Shown in pieces: positions 25,198-33,949 of a stretch of 47,601 nt of DNA. This stretch comes from CAZWEZ01 sp964632795 (GTDB lineage Bacteria; Pseudomonadota; Alphaproteobacteria; Rhodospirillales; 2-02-FULL-58-16): contig CAZWEZ010000018.1 in the NCBI GenBank assembly GCA_964632795.1, positions 1-47,601 on the forward strand, written 5' to 3'. A model generated the notes under the pieces. It saw nothing but the letters and a program-made list of their open reading frames with translations, ran no database searches and was not told where the DNA came from. The position numbers were made by a program, and so were the translations under genes. Each line of letters opens with the position of its first letter. Position 1 is the first letter of the stretch.

Positions 25198-26906
25198 CTC
25201 AGGACATATCGTTGGGCAAGCGGCAGCTCCTTGGCGGGCTTGCAGGTTGCGAGTTCGCCGTCGACGAAGACGTCGAAGGTTTCGGGATCGACACGGATCT
25301 CGGGACATATCGAGTTGTGGAGCATGTGCTGCTTGCTGAGCTTCCGCGTGCCCCGCGTCGGCAGCACCATCTTGCGCAAGCCCAACTTGTCGACGATGCC
25401 GCGCTCGATCGCCAGCGGGTTGACGAACGAGGCGCTCAGGGCCTGCTTGGCGCGGCCGAAGGCTCCCCACTGGGGGCGCATCTGGAGCGGCTCGCACGTC
25501 ATCAGGGACGCCGCGCTGTCGCCCATGGCGCCCCACACGATGAACCCGTTCTTGATCACGATTTCGGGCTTGATGCCGAAGAAACCCGGGCGCCAGAGCA
25601 CGACATCACCCAACTTGCCGGTTTCCAGTGAACCGACGTACTCATCGATGCCGAAGGTTCGCGCCGCGTTGATGGTGTACTTGGCGATGAAACGCTTGAT
25701 CCGCTCGTTGTCGCCCAGGCGGGTGCTCTCCTCCGGCAGCCGGCCCCGTTGCCCCTTCATCTTCGAGGCGAGCTGCCAGGTGCGGCAGATTACCTCGTTG
25801 ATCCGGCCCATGCCCTGGCTGTCCGAGCCCAGCATCGAGATCGCGCCGATATCGTGAAAGACATCCTCGGCGGCAATGGTCTGGGCTCGGATCCGGCTCT
25901 CGGCGAAAGCGACATCCTCGGGAATCGACGGGTTCAGGTGGTGGCACACCATGGTCATGTCCAGATGCTCGTCGAAGGTATTCACCGTGTACGGGTTGGT
26001 CGGGTTGGTCGAGGAGGTAAGGCAATTCGGCTCGCCGGCGACCCGGATGATGTCCGGGGCGTGGCCGCCGCCCGCGCCCTCGGTGTGGTACATGTGGATC
26101 GTTCGGCCGTTGATGGCGGACAGGGTGTCTTCCAGGAAACCGCTTTCGTTCAGCGTATCGGTGTGAAGCTGGACCTGGAAGTCGAGCTCGTCGGCGACCG
26201 AGAGGCAGGTATCTATTACCGCCGGCATCGCCCCCCAGTCCTCGTGAATCTTCATCCCGAAGCACCCGCCTTCGATCTGGTCGTGGATCGAGCGGGGTTT
26301 CGAGGTGTTGCCGCGGCCCAGGAAGCCGAAGTTGATGGGCCAGTGCTCCGCCGACTGCAGCATCTTCCCGACGTTGAACGCGCCGCCGCAGTCGATGCCG
26401 ACGGTGATCGGTCCTAGGGATCCACCGATCATCGTCGTGATGCCGGAACTGATGGCGTGCTCGCACAGCTGGGCGCTGTCGAAATGGACGTGGACGTCGA
26501 TGCCGCCCGGTGTCGCGATCATCCCCTCGGAATCCCGCACCGCCGTCGCCGCGCCGCAGATCAGGTTGTTGTCGACGCCATCCATGGTCGCCGGGTTGCC
26601 CGCCTTTCCGACGCCGGCGATCCTGCCGTCCTTGAACCCGATGTCGCCTTTCACGACCCCAAGAACCGGATCGATCACCAGCGCGTTGCAAAGCAGCAGG
26701 TCCAGCGACCCCATGGCGCTGTCGTACCCCGGGGTCAGGCCGAGGCCGTCGCGCAGGGTCTTGCCGCCGCCGTGCAGGCATTCCTCGCCCGGAACGCCGT
26801 GGTCGTGCTCCACTTCGGCAAACAACTCGGTGTCCCCGAGACGGATGGCGTCCCCTGTCGTCGGGCCATACATGTGCGCGTAGTCTTTCCGTGTCATCTT
26901 AGCCAT
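25194..26906 (-). CDS. ureC: Urease subunit alpha
   Basis: The 570-residue catalytic subunit hydrolyses urea to ammonia and carbamate using two nickel ions. The early segment TRKDYAHMYGPTTGDAIRLG, the metal-binding HVHF pair (GGIDVHVHFDSAQLCEHAI), the carbamylated lysine in GGCFGMKIHEDWGA, the active-site flap MVCHHLNPSIPEDVAFAESR and LGSDSQGMGRINEVICRTWQ are all intact. Length matches the family. It sits 3 bp after ureAB and overlaps ureG by 4 bp. The His of the flap (CHHLN) is present, so the enzyme should be active. Confidence 0.97.
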   Translation of the reverse strand: MAKMTRKDYAHMYGPTTGDAIRLGDTELFAEVEHDHGVPGEECLHGGGKTLRDGLGLTPGYDSAMGSLDLLLCNALVIDPVLGVVKGDIGFKDGRIAGVGKAGNPATMDGVDNNLICGAATAVRDSEGMIATPGGIDVHVHFDSAQLCEHAISSGITTMIGGSLGPITVGIDCGGAFNVGKMLQSAEHWPINFGFLGRGNTSKPRSIHDQIEGGCFGMKIHEDWGAMPAVIDTCLSVADELDFQVQLHTDTLNESGFLEDTLSAINGRTIHMYHTEGAGGGHAPDIIRVAGEPNCLTSSTNPTNPYTVNTFDEHLDMTMVCHHLNPSIPEDVAFAESRIRAQTIAAEDVFHDIGAISMLGSDSQGMGRINEVICRTWQLASKMKGQRGRLPEESTRLGDNERIKRFIAKYTINAARTFGIDEYVGSLETGKLGDVVLWRPGFFGIKPEIVIKNGFIVWGAMGDSAASLMTCEPLQMRPQWGAFGRAKQALSASFVNPLAIERGIVDKLGLRKMVLPTRGTRKLSKQHMLHNSICPEIRVDPETFDVFVDGELATCKPAKELPLAQRYVLR

Positions 26907-26909
26907 GGT

Positions 26910-27608
26910 TCACGCCCCCTTGAAACCCTGTTCCTTGGCGCGGCGCAGGGCATCGGCCTTTCGACTCGCGCTGCGCACCGAACCGTTGGTCAAACTGTTC
27001 AGTCCGTATAGTTCGCCGGAGCCGCCGAATTCGGTCAGCGTCACCTGCTTCGATTCGCCCGGCTCGAAACGGACGGCGGTGCCGGCGGGAATGTCGAGGT
27101 GCATGCCAAAGGCCGCCGCGCGGTCGAAATCGAGCGCCTTGTTGGTCTCGAAGAAATGATAGTGGCTGCCCACCTGGACCGGCCGGTCCCCGGTGTTGAT
27201 CGCCTTGAGGGAGGTGGTGCGCCGCCCGGCGTTGATCTCGATGTTGCCCTGGACGGTAACGATCTCGCCCGGAACGACCGCGTCCTTGGCCGCCTTCTTC
27301 TTGCCCGGGCGAATGGGATCGTGGACGGTCACCAGCTTGGTGCCGTCGGGAAACATCCCCTCGACCTGGATCATCGGCATCAGGTCGGCAACGCCCGGCA
27401 TCACGTCGTCGGTGTCGAGAAGGGTCGACCCGAAAGCAATCAGATCGACAACCGTGCGACCCTCGCGCGCCCCCTCGAGGATCTCATCCGCGATGTAGGC
27501 GACCGCCTCCGGGTGGTTGAGCGTCAGCCCCTTGGCCTTGCGTTTTCGCGCCAGTTCGGCCGCCGTGAATATGGTCAGCCGTTCAAGTTCCGTAGGTGTC
27601 AACAGCAT
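26910..27608 (-). CDS. ureAB: Urease gamma-beta fusion subunit
   Basis: A 232-residue fusion of the two small urease subunits. Residues 1-100 are UreA (MLLTPTELERLTIFTAAELA, LNHPEAVAYIADEILEGARE and VMPGVADLMPMIQVE). After a Lys-rich linker (PGKKKAAKDAV), residues 118-215 are UreB (VPGEIVTVQGNIEINAGRRT, GSHYHFFETNKALDFDRAAA and IPAGTAVRFEPGESKQV). Fused gamma/beta chains are known in some alphaproteobacteria and in Helicobacter. The extra C-terminal segment (SLTNGSVRSASRKADALRRA) extends past the usual UreB end. ATG 27608 has AGGGAGG upstream. It assembles with UreC. Confidence 0.95.
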   Translation of the reverse strand: MLLTPTELERLTIFTAAELARKRKAKGLTLNHPEAVAYIADEILEGAREGRTVVDLIAFGSTLLDTDDVMPGVADLMPMIQVEGMFPDGTKLVTVHDPIRPGKKKAAKDAVVPGEIVTVQGNIEINAGRRTTSLKAINTGDRPVQVGSHYHFFETNKALDFDRAAAFGMHLDIPAGTAVRFEPGESKQVTLTEFGGSGELYGLNSLTNGSVRSASRKADALRRAKEQGFKGA

Positions 27609-27637
27609 GTGAAGGCCTCCCTTATTTCCTCTCCCGG

Positions 27638-28318
27638 TTAGTTCGCAAAAAGCCGTGAATCCGATATCTCGTGACGCATCATCGCGATCTCCGCTTGGGG
27701 CGCAAACGCTCCGATCCGATCGATCGAAGGTGGTTCCTGTTCGAGGACCCCGGCGATCACCGGCCCGCTCCGGCTCAGGATCCGCTGGGCGTCCACGTGA
27801 CCGATGATCCCGAGCCGCAGCGCGGCGCCGAGCAGGGCGGTGCACAGGCCATGCGCCGACAGCGGGCCGATCATGGCCGCCGGGACGCCGACGTGACTCC
27901 AGAGCATTCCCTGGACGACCGGCGAATGCCCGGGAGTCTCCCCGGCCATGACTCGGCGTTTGTATCCGTCCGCGCCCCGTGTCCCCAGCCGTTGGTGAAC
28001 CATCAGCAGCGACAGGCCGCTCTTGCGGGACCCCTCCCGCATCTCGAGGGAAAGGGTTTGGCAGTCGACCCGTTGGTCGATCCCGGCGACCGCGTCGGGA
28101 TCGTCGGCGGCCCGGTACGCGGCAACGGTCGCCGGCCAGTCGAAGGTTGCCCACCGACAGAGAATCTGGCCCTCGATAAATTCGCTAAGCTGGTCGGCGT
28201 CGGCGACCGCCCCTTCGCCGGACAGGGTCTCTATCCCCCAGGAAAACGAAGCCGCGCCGCTGGGGAAGAAGCTGTCGCCGTGCTGAAGGACGGCGAGGAT
28301 GTCCCGATGATCACTCAT
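27638..28318 (-). CDS. ureF: Urease accessory protein UreF
   Basis: A 226-residue helical protein that acts with UreD to gate UreG GTPase activity. It begins LAVLQHGDSFFPSGAASFSWGIETL, matching the L-x-x-x-D-S-x-x-P-x-G family start, and carries a central SHVGVPAAMIGPLSAHG-like segment (family: helix-rich, GVP...). ATG 28318 (MSDHRD) is preferred over the upstream GTG 28327; it overlaps ureE by 8 bp, so the two are translationally coupled. Confidence 0.88.
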   Translation of the reverse strand: MSDHRDILAVLQHGDSFFPSGAASFSWGIETLSGEGAVADADQLSEFIEGQILCRWATFDWPATVAAYRAADDPDAVAGIDQRVDCQTLSLEMREGSRKSGLSLLMVHQRLGTRGADGYKRRVMAGETPGHSPVVQGMLWSHVGVPAAMIGPLSAHGLCTALLGAALRLGIIGHVDAQRILSRSGPVIAGVLEQEPPSIDRIGAFAPQAEIAMMRHEISDSRLFAN

Positions 28319-28760
28319 CGTCCACACGCTCCGCGCGGCCGTCCAGGAAAAACGGCTCCAGCCGCGCCAGGTAATCTTCCACCGGACCTTCGAGGGCGAT
28401 CAGCAGGCTTTCCCCCTGGAATTTCACCCGCCAGTGCAAGTTCCCCGCGAAATAGCCGATCTCAAGCGCGGCGGCGGCATCGCAGGGGCGCAGGCACAGC
28501 CAATGCTCCTCGACCGTCCGAATGACGATCGCCCGACCTTCCTCGAGGGTCAGGACGGCCCCGTCCCGAAGCCGCTGATCCCGCGGCAAGGAGATCGCGC
28601 AGTCCGTCCCCTTGTCGGTCGTCGCCCGAAACCGGTGCCTGAGGACGTCGTTGCCGTCGACCGTCAGATACTCGACCACCCCGGCATGGGCCAGCCGGTG
28701 CAGCCGATCCGCAATGCCGGGATCGCTCGTGTATCCAATGATTTCGGTCAATCTGTGCAT
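28311..28760 (-). CDS. ureE: Urease nickel chaperone UreE
   Basis: A 149-residue cytosolic metallochaperone that hands nickel to UreG. The N-terminal peptide-binding domain contains RHRFRATTDKGTDCAISLPR and DGAVLTLEEGRAIVI. The C-terminal metal domain contains EIGYFAGNLHWRVKFQGESL, with the conserved GNLHW histidine. The His-rich tail found in Klebsiella UreE is absent; the protein ends RAERVDDE. It lies 88 bp after urtE and begins the ure half of the operon. Confidence 0.85.
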   Translation of the reverse strand: MHRLTEIIGYTSDPGIADRLHRLAHAGVVEYLTVDGNDVLRHRFRATTDKGTDCAISLPRDQRLRDGAVLTLEEGRAIVIRTVEEHWLCLRPCDAAAALEIGYFAGNLHWRVKFQGESLLIALEGPVEDYLARLEPFFLDGRAERVDDE

Positions 28761-28848
28761 GGCACTTCTCGTTCCCGCGGGGCGCTCAAATCAGGTGCCC
28801 TGGATCGTGTTGCCTCCCTTCGGGAACGCTGCCCGGCCATGAGCGTGC

Positions 28849-29544
28849 TCAGACGGTCATGTGTTGGTGGACGATCTCGTCCGTAAGCTGGTCGATCGGG
28901 CCGCCGGCAACGATCTGGCCCTTTTTCATAATCCCAAACTGGTTTGCCGCGGCGCGGGCGAATATGACCTTCTGCTCGATCAGGATAATGGCCAGTCCGA
29001 TCTCGCGGTTCAGCATTCGGATCGTTTCCTCGATCTGTTCGACGATGTTGGGCTGAATGCCCTCCGTGGGCTCGTCGAGCAACAGGAGCTTCGGTTGCGC
29101 GGCAAGCCCCCGGGCGATCGCCAGTTGCTGTTGCTGACCGCCCGAGAGCAACCCTCCGGGTCGATTGAGGTTGTCCCTCAGATATGGAAATAGCTCCATC
29201 ACGATCGAAGGAATTTCCCGCTTGCCGTAGGCTCGGGCGTAACAGCCCATGAGGATATTTTCCCGGATCGAAAAGTCGGGGATGATCTCACGGCCCTGTG
29301 GAACGTAGGCGACCCCCATCCTCGCCCGTTCATGGGTCGGCAAATTCTTGATATCCTGGCCGTTGAACGAAATCGTTCCTTCCGTCCGGTCGGTAAGGCC
29401 CATGATGCATTTGAGCAGCGTCGTCTTGCCGACGCCATTGTGGCCGAGAATCGTAATCACTCCGCCGTCGGGCACCGAGATCGACACGTCATGCAGGATG
29501 TGGCTTCGCCCGTAGTACGTATTGATATTGGAAAGCTCAAGCAT
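28849..29544 (-). CDS. urtE: Urea ABC transporter ATPase UrtE
   Basis: A 231-residue ABC ATPase of the LivF-like branch. It has Walker A GHNGVGKTT (about residues 34-42), Q-loop YVPQGREI, signature LSGGQQQQLAIARGL and Walker B LLLLDEPTEG. With UrtD it powers uptake of urea through UrtBC. It overlaps urtD by 8 bp and is followed 88 bp later by ureE. The order urtABCDE next to urease and the QGREI and EGIQP features match Urt rather than branched-chain amino acid systems. Confidence 0.93.
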   Translation of the reverse strand: MLELSNINTYYGRSHILHDVSISVPDGGVITILGHNGVGKTTLLKCIMGLTDRTEGTISFNGQDIKNLPTHERARMGVAYVPQGREIIPDFSIRENILMGCYARAYGKREIPSIVMELFPYLRDNLNRPGGLLSGGQQQQLAIARGLAAQPKLLLLDEPTEGIQPNIVEQIEETIRMLNREIGLAIILIEQKVIFARAAANQFGIMKKGQIVAGGPIDQLTDEIVHQHMTV

Positions 29545-30298
29545 GTCCGATTCCGCTGCTTCCGAGGTAGGCTTCCACCACGAGCGGGTTGTTTTCTATT
29601 TCGGCGACGTTGCCCTCGGCGAGGTTCTTGCCGAGGTGCATGACCGTGATCTTCTCGCAAATGGAGCGCACGAAAATCATGTCGTGCTCGACGACGATGA
29701 TCGTATGGGAGCCCTTGAGGTTGTTGATGATCTGCGAGGTCTTCTGGGTCTCGTGCCCAGTCATCCCGGCGGTCGGTTCGTCGAGCAGGACAAGCTCGGG
29801 CTCCTGCATCAGGATCATGCCGAGCTCGAGCCACTGTGCTTGACCGTGAGAGAGGTTGCCCGCCGTGTTTTCGGCCTCCTCGCGAAGTCCGACCAGATCG
29901 AGAACCTCGTTGATGCGATGGCCGTTCTCCTGCTTCCCCGGGCGCACGAAGACGTTACGCCACACCGAGACCTGCTCGCTCGACGCAACCTCGAGGTTAT
30001 CCCGAAGCGTAAGTTCCTTGAAGAGGCTGGGAACCTGGAATTTCCGTCCGATTCCGGCGCGTGCGATGTCGTGTTCCTGCCAATTGGTGATGTCTCTGCC
30101 CTTGAACAGAACCCGACCCCCGGTAACCCGCGTCTTGCTGGTGATGAGGTCCATCAGGGTGGTCTTGCCGGCGCCGTTGGCCCCGATGAGAACTCGAATC
30201 TCGCCCTTCTTGATACTCATGTTGAAACCATCTACCGCCTTGAAGCCGCCGAAGTCGACCTCGAGGTTTTCGATTTTCAACACCGGTTCAGTCATCAC
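29537..30298 (-). CDS. urtD: Urea ABC transporter ATPase UrtD
   Basis: A 253-residue ABC ATPase of the LivG-like branch. It has Walker A GANGAGKTT, Q-loop segment GIGRKFQVPSLF, signature LSHGQAQWLELGMIL (an S-H-G-Q variant common in UrtD) and Walker B LVLLDEPTAGM. It pairs with UrtE on the cytoplasmic face of the urea importer. It starts at ATG 30298, 26 bp after urtC, and its 3' end overlaps urtE. Confidence 0.93.
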   Translation of the reverse strand: MMTEPVLKIENLEVDFGGFKAVDGFNMSIKKGEIRVLIGANGAGKTTLMDLITSKTRVTGGRVLFKGRDITNWQEHDIARAGIGRKFQVPSLFKELTLRDNLEVASSEQVSVWRNVFVRPGKQENGHRINEVLDLVGLREEAENTAGNLSHGQAQWLELGMILMQEPELVLLDEPTAGMTGHETQKTSQIINNLKGSHTIIVVEHDMIFVRSICEKITVMHLGKNLAEGNVAEIENNPLVVEAYLGSSGIGHA

Positions 30299-30324
30299 CG
30301 AAGCCCTCGTTCAAACGCGAAGTG

Positions 30325-31491
30325 TCAGACATTGGTCGAGCGCTTCCGGGCCGTGTCCGCCGAGACCGGCGCCAGCGCCTTGCCCCGATTGTTGAACCTC
30401 CGCAGCAGCCAGTCACACCCGTCCTGCGTCAACCCCGCCAATCCTCTCGGCATGACGAGGACGACGAAAATGAAAATCCCGCCGATGATCAGCTGCCACG
30501 CCTCGACAAGCACATCCGTTTCGCTGACGGTGGCTCCGATGACGTTCAGCAGGATCGCCCCGAGGCACGCCCCGAGAAGCGAGTGCCGGCCACCGACCGC
30601 GGCCCACACCACCATCAAGATACTGAACTCGATGTTCATGAACGTCGGTGATGCGAACTCCGCGGCGATGACGTAGAGCATCCCGGCCAAACCGGCGACG
30701 GCCGCCGAGATGCAATAGAAAAACAGCTTGTACTTGGCCACGTCGTAGCCCAGGTGGCGCACCCTTTCCTCGTCGTCCCGGATGGCCTGGAGGATAAGCC
30801 CCACCTTGCTGCCCACCAGCCATTTGGCGCCGATCAGAACCAGGCTCAGGAGAATCGCGACCAGGAAGTAGGTCTTTTTCATGTACGGGTCGAACTCGAT
30901 CCCCATGGCGACGAACCAGCCGAGATCCGTGAGGCCGTTGAAGCCGTTGATGAACGGCTGGGCGTCGATGACCAGAAGCCGGAACAGCAGGCACAGGGCC
31001 AGGGTGATGATCGCCACGTAGACGCCGGTGACGCGGGAGCGGAACATGGCGTAGCCCAGCCCGAACGCGATCAACGTCGGCATGACGATTCCCATGGTGA
31101 CGCCGAACCACTGGTTCAGGAACGGAATCCAAAGGAACGACCCCTTGTTGATGCAACACAAGGCCACCGGGGAATCCGGCTCAGCCGTCCACAACATGAA
31201 ATCGGGAATCGGTTCGTCGGAACCCTGCATGAGGCTTGTCGCACTGGCCAGCTTCAAGGACATCGCCAGCATGTAGGCGCCGAAGGCAAAGAACAGGCCC
31301 TGGCCCAGATTGAGAATGCCGGCATAGCCCCAGGCCAAGCAGATGGCGATGCCGAGCATCCCGAACACCAGGTACTTGGAAATCCGGTTCAACCAGAAAT
31401 CATCGAGGAATAGCGGCAAAATCAGAATCACCGCGATGAACAACACGTAGGCCCCGTTTTGAAAGAATACTCTCGACAACTTCATGATCAT
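30325..31491 (-). CDS. urtC: Urea ABC transporter permease UrtC
   Basis: A 388-residue inner-membrane permease with about ten membrane segments and the LivM-like core. Urt-type markers are AWGYAGILNLGQGLFFAFGA, then YMLAMSLKL and MLWTAEPDSPVALC-like loop residues. The cytoplasmic EAA-like loop AIRDDEERVRHLGYDVAKYK contacts the ATPases. ATG 31491 overlaps the urtB stop by 4 bp (ATGA); a much longer open frame upstream is only a shadow inside urtB. It forms the translocation path with UrtB. Confidence 0.92.
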   Translation of the reverse strand: MIMKLSRVFFQNGAYVLFIAVILILPLFLDDFWLNRISKYLVFGMLGIAICLAWGYAGILNLGQGLFFAFGAYMLAMSLKLASATSLMQGSDEPIPDFMLWTAEPDSPVALCCINKGSFLWIPFLNQWFGVTMGIVMPTLIAFGLGYAMFRSRVTGVYVAIITLALCLLFRLLVIDAQPFINGFNGLTDLGWFVAMGIEFDPYMKKTYFLVAILLSLVLIGAKWLVGSKVGLILQAIRDDEERVRHLGYDVAKYKLFFYCISAAVAGLAGMLYVIAAEFASPTFMNIEFSILMVVWAAVGGRHSLLGACLGAILLNVIGATVSETDVLVEAWQLIIGGIFIFVVLVMPRGLAGLTQDGCDWLLRRFNNRGKALAPVSADTARKRSTNV

Positions 31492-32381
31492 CGTCCCCGG
31501 TGAGAAAACAGACCTTGCGGCCTTGCGATGATGATCAGAATGACCGTCCCGAAGACCACCGCCCGGGCGATGATGTCGTTCCAGTAGGTGGCGACCAGAG
31601 CTTGAAGTTCTCCGAGAATGCCGGCCCCCGCCACGGTGCCGAGAAGGCTGCCGACCCCGCCGACGACGACCACCAGGAAGCCGTCGATGACCAGCGGCGT
31701 GCCCATGCTGGGAAAGGTGGTCTTCAACCCGGCCAGCATCACCCCGGCCATCCCCGCCAGACCCGACCCGAGGGCGAATGTCAAGGAATTGATCCTCTTG
31801 TCGTCGATGCCACAGCAGGCGGCCATGCTTCGATTGCGGGAGACGGCCCGCAACTGGGTGCCGAAGGACGTGCGGTAGATCACGAACCACGTCGCGACAA
31901 GAAGAACGAGGGTGAACAGAATGATGAACGTGCGATACGGCTGAATGACGAAATCGCCGATCATGACCACCTCGCGCAAGATCCGTGGAACCGGAACGTT
32001 CTGCAGGCCGGGGCCGAGCCCCTTCACGTGGATACCGAAAAACGCCAAGCCGAACTCGACCCGCACCGCCTGCTGAATGACGATGGCCACACCCCACGTC
32101 GCGAGCAGGGTGTCGATCAACCTGCCGTAGAGCCTACGGACCACCAGCCGTTCGATGGCATACCCCAGCGCCGCCGTTAAGACAAACGCCACCGGAATGG
32201 ACATGAAGAAGTTGAGTCCCAGGTAGAGCTGGCTCCAGACCGTCGTGTAGGCACCGATCATCACCAACTCGCCATGGGCCATGTTGATCACGCCCATGGC
32301 GCCATAGGTGATGGCAAGGCCCAGAGCTACCAGCAGCAGGATCGACGCCAAGCTGAGTCCAAGGAACAGGACTTCCGCCAT
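31488..32381 (-). CDS. urtB: Urea ABC transporter permease UrtB
   Basis: A 297-residue LivH-like permease with about eight membrane segments. The start MAEVLFLGLSLASILLLVAL gives the first helix and GLAITYGAMGVINMAHGELV is the UrtB hallmark. LRAVSRNRSMAACCGIDDKR is the cytoplasmic coupling loop. Shorter than UrtB forms that carry a long N-terminal extension. It lies 85 bp after urtA. Confidence 0.93.
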   Translation of the reverse strand: MAEVLFLGLSLASILLLVALGLAITYGAMGVINMAHGELVMIGAYTTVWSQLYLGLNFFMSIPVAFVLTAALGYAIERLVVRRLYGRLIDTLLATWGVAIVIQQAVRVEFGLAFFGIHVKGLGPGLQNVPVPRILREVVMIGDFVIQPYRTFIILFTLVLLVATWFVIYRTSFGTQLRAVSRNRSMAACCGIDDKRINSLTFALGSGLAGMAGVMLAGLKTTFPSMGTPLVIDGFLVVVVGGVGSLLGTVAGAGILGELQALVATYWNDIIARAVVFGTVILIIIARPQGLFSHRGR

Positions 32382-32466
32382 TTTCCTTCAGCCCCTTTCC
32401 AGAGAACTCCCCGCGGGCGAGCGGTGGCACCGCGGATCGCGGTGCCACCAAAGCCCTTGCCAAAAA

Positions 32467-33756
32467 TTATCCTCCCTTGAGTTTGCTGGTGTCGAGTCCC
32501 TTCTCGGTGCAATACAGGTTGTCGGTCGTCTCGCCATAGGCCGAGTAGGGAAGCGGGCGGAGCGGTTTCGGGTACTCGTCGATGATCTCCGCCTGGCCGT
32601 CGGATTTCCACAACCCGATTCGCGGCGTCAACCAGGTGTGGAGGTTCTCCGGCTCGATTCGCACGCGGCCTTCGGGAGCGTCGACCTCCTGGCCCTTGGC
32701 CGCCTCGCGGACCACAAGGGGATGGGTCTCGCCGGCCTTCTCGACCGCCTGGGCCCACAGGAATACCTGGAAATAGGCACATTCCATGGCGTGATAGGTC
32801 ACCTGTTCCTTGTCCCCGACGAACGACTTGAAGTCCTCGACGAACTTATTGTTGACCGGATTGTTCACCGACTGGAAGTAGGGGAAGGAGGTAAAACTGC
32901 CGGCCGAATATTCAGGTCCCATCGCCTGCACCTCGGTCTCGGAATTGACGGTGGCGAAGATCGGCAGCTTGTCGTAGGAGAGGCCCTGGTTGATGAACTC
33001 GCGGCGGAAGGCAATGATCGAATCGCCGACGACGTTCGAATACACGCAGTCGACGCGGCCTTCCTTCCACATGGACTTGATCTTGTTGACCATGGCTCCC
33101 CATTCGCTGTGACCCAGCTCGAGGTATTCGTCGGCGGCCCACTCGCCCCCTTCCTTCTCGACCAGGATCTTGCACACCTTGGCCATCTCGCGCGGGTACA
33201 CGTAGTTCGATCCGACGATAAAGAACTTGTTGTAACCCTGTTTGACGATCCAGGGGACGAAGTTTTCCTGCTGCTGGTTCGGCACCGCGCCTGTATAGAT
33301 CACGTTCTTGGAACACTCGAAGCCTTCGTAGAAGGTTGGATACCAATACAGGTTCTTGCGTTTCTCGAAGACCGGCAGGACGGCCTTGCGGCTTGCCGAG
33401 GTGTAGGAGCCGAAGACCGAGGGCACCTTGTCGCCGACCACCAGCTTGTTGGCCTTTTCGTTGAAGGTCTTGGGATCGGAAGCGGGATCCTCGATGATCG
33501 GGACGACCTTCCGGCCAAGCACGCCGCCTTTGTCGTTGAGCTGCTTGATCGCCATCTCGGTGACCCGGCTGAGCATCTTCTCGACGATCGCGGTCGTTCC
33601 GGTCAGGGAATAAAGGACCCCGACCTTGATGTCCCCCGACGCGGCATAGGCCACATCTGCATTCTTGATCCAGATGTGAGGGAAGCCGGTTGCGACGGCC
33701 GCACCTCCAACCAGAGTTCTCTTCAGAAAAGCTCGACGATCAATGAAGTTAGTCAT
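32467..33756 (-). CDS. urtA: Urea ABC transporter substrate-binding protein UrtA
   Basis: A 429-residue periplasmic urea receptor. The N-terminus has a twin-arginine-like signal (IDRRAFLKRTLVGGAAVATG) with cleavage near VAYAAS. The mature type-I binding fold starts GDIKVGVLYSLTGTTAIVEK. Pocket segments include GSYTSASRKAVLPVFEKRKN, WYPTFYEGFECSKNVIYTGA and GSNYVYPREMAKV. These parallel the AmiC sensor in this window (see AmiC), with Phe where AmiC has Leu. It is the first gene of the long minus-strand operon and is preceded by an ANTAR-type leader and terminator (33810-33894). Confidence 0.95.
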   Translation of the reverse strand: MTNFIDRRAFLKRTLVGGAAVATGFPHIWIKNADVAYAASGDIKVGVLYSLTGTTAIVEKMLSRVTEMAIKQLNDKGGVLGRKVVPIIEDPASDPKTFNEKANKLVVGDKVPSVFGSYTSASRKAVLPVFEKRKNLYWYPTFYEGFECSKNVIYTGAVPNQQQENFVPWIVKQGYNKFFIVGSNYVYPREMAKVCKILVEKEGGEWAADEYLELGHSEWGAMVNKIKSMWKEGRVDCVYSNVVGDSIIAFRREFINQGLSYDKLPIFATVNSETEVQAMGPEYSAGSFTSFPYFQSVNNPVNNKFVEDFKSFVGDKEQVTYHAMECAYFQVFLWAQAVEKAGETHPLVVREAAKGQEVDAPEGRVRIEPENLHTWLTPRIGLWKSDGQAEIIDEYPKPLRPLPYSAYGETTDNLYCTEKGLDTSKLKGG

Positions 33757-33809
33757 CTCATAACCTCCCTATAAGAGTAGAATTGCCCGTTCTCTGTTGC
33801 GACCTAGCG

Positions 33810-33850
33810 AAAAAAACAAAAAAAGCCTGTGCGCATTCGTCACAGACTTT
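33810..33850 (-). terminator. Intrinsic terminator in the urtA leader
   Basis: On the minus strand the 10-bp stem AAAGUCUGUG / CACAGGCUUU (33841-33850 with 33822-33831) has one G-U pair and a 9-nt loop, followed by UUUUGUUUUUUU (to 33810). It lies only 2 nt after the second ANTAR-type hairpin and about 54 nt before urtA. It is thus placed to stop transcription before urtA unless antitermination occurs. Confidence 0.85.
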
Positions 33851-33852
33851 CT

Positions 33853-33894
33853 AGGGCCGCTCTGCCCCGGCTCGATGGCGACGCCGCTGCCGCC
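33853..33894 (-). promoter_or_regulatory. ANTAR-protein RNA target, leader of the urt-ure operon
   Basis: Two hairpins read on the minus strand. P1 (33894-33877): stem GGCGGC/GUCGCC, hexaloop AGCGGC. P2 (33868-33853): stem GGGGC/GCCCU, hexaloop AGAGCG. Both loops have A at position 1 and G at position 4, the signature recognised by ANTAR regulators (AmiR, NasR, EutV). An 8-nt linker separates them and a terminator follows at once. The first 22 nt (33894-33873) are identical to the amiE leader at 39231-39252. Predicted to be bound by AmiR, giving antitermination into urtABCDE-ure. Confidence 0.85.
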
Positions 33895-33949
33895 GTTGTC
33901 TTCGCCGCCGGCCGCCTATCTCATTCGGCCGGCGCGCGATCTGTAAGGA

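Noticed and set aside
30325..32097. A 590-codon version of urtC
   Set aside because: The first roughly 200 codons are an out-of-frame reading of urtB; ATG 31491 gives normal UrtC length and the ATGA overlap.
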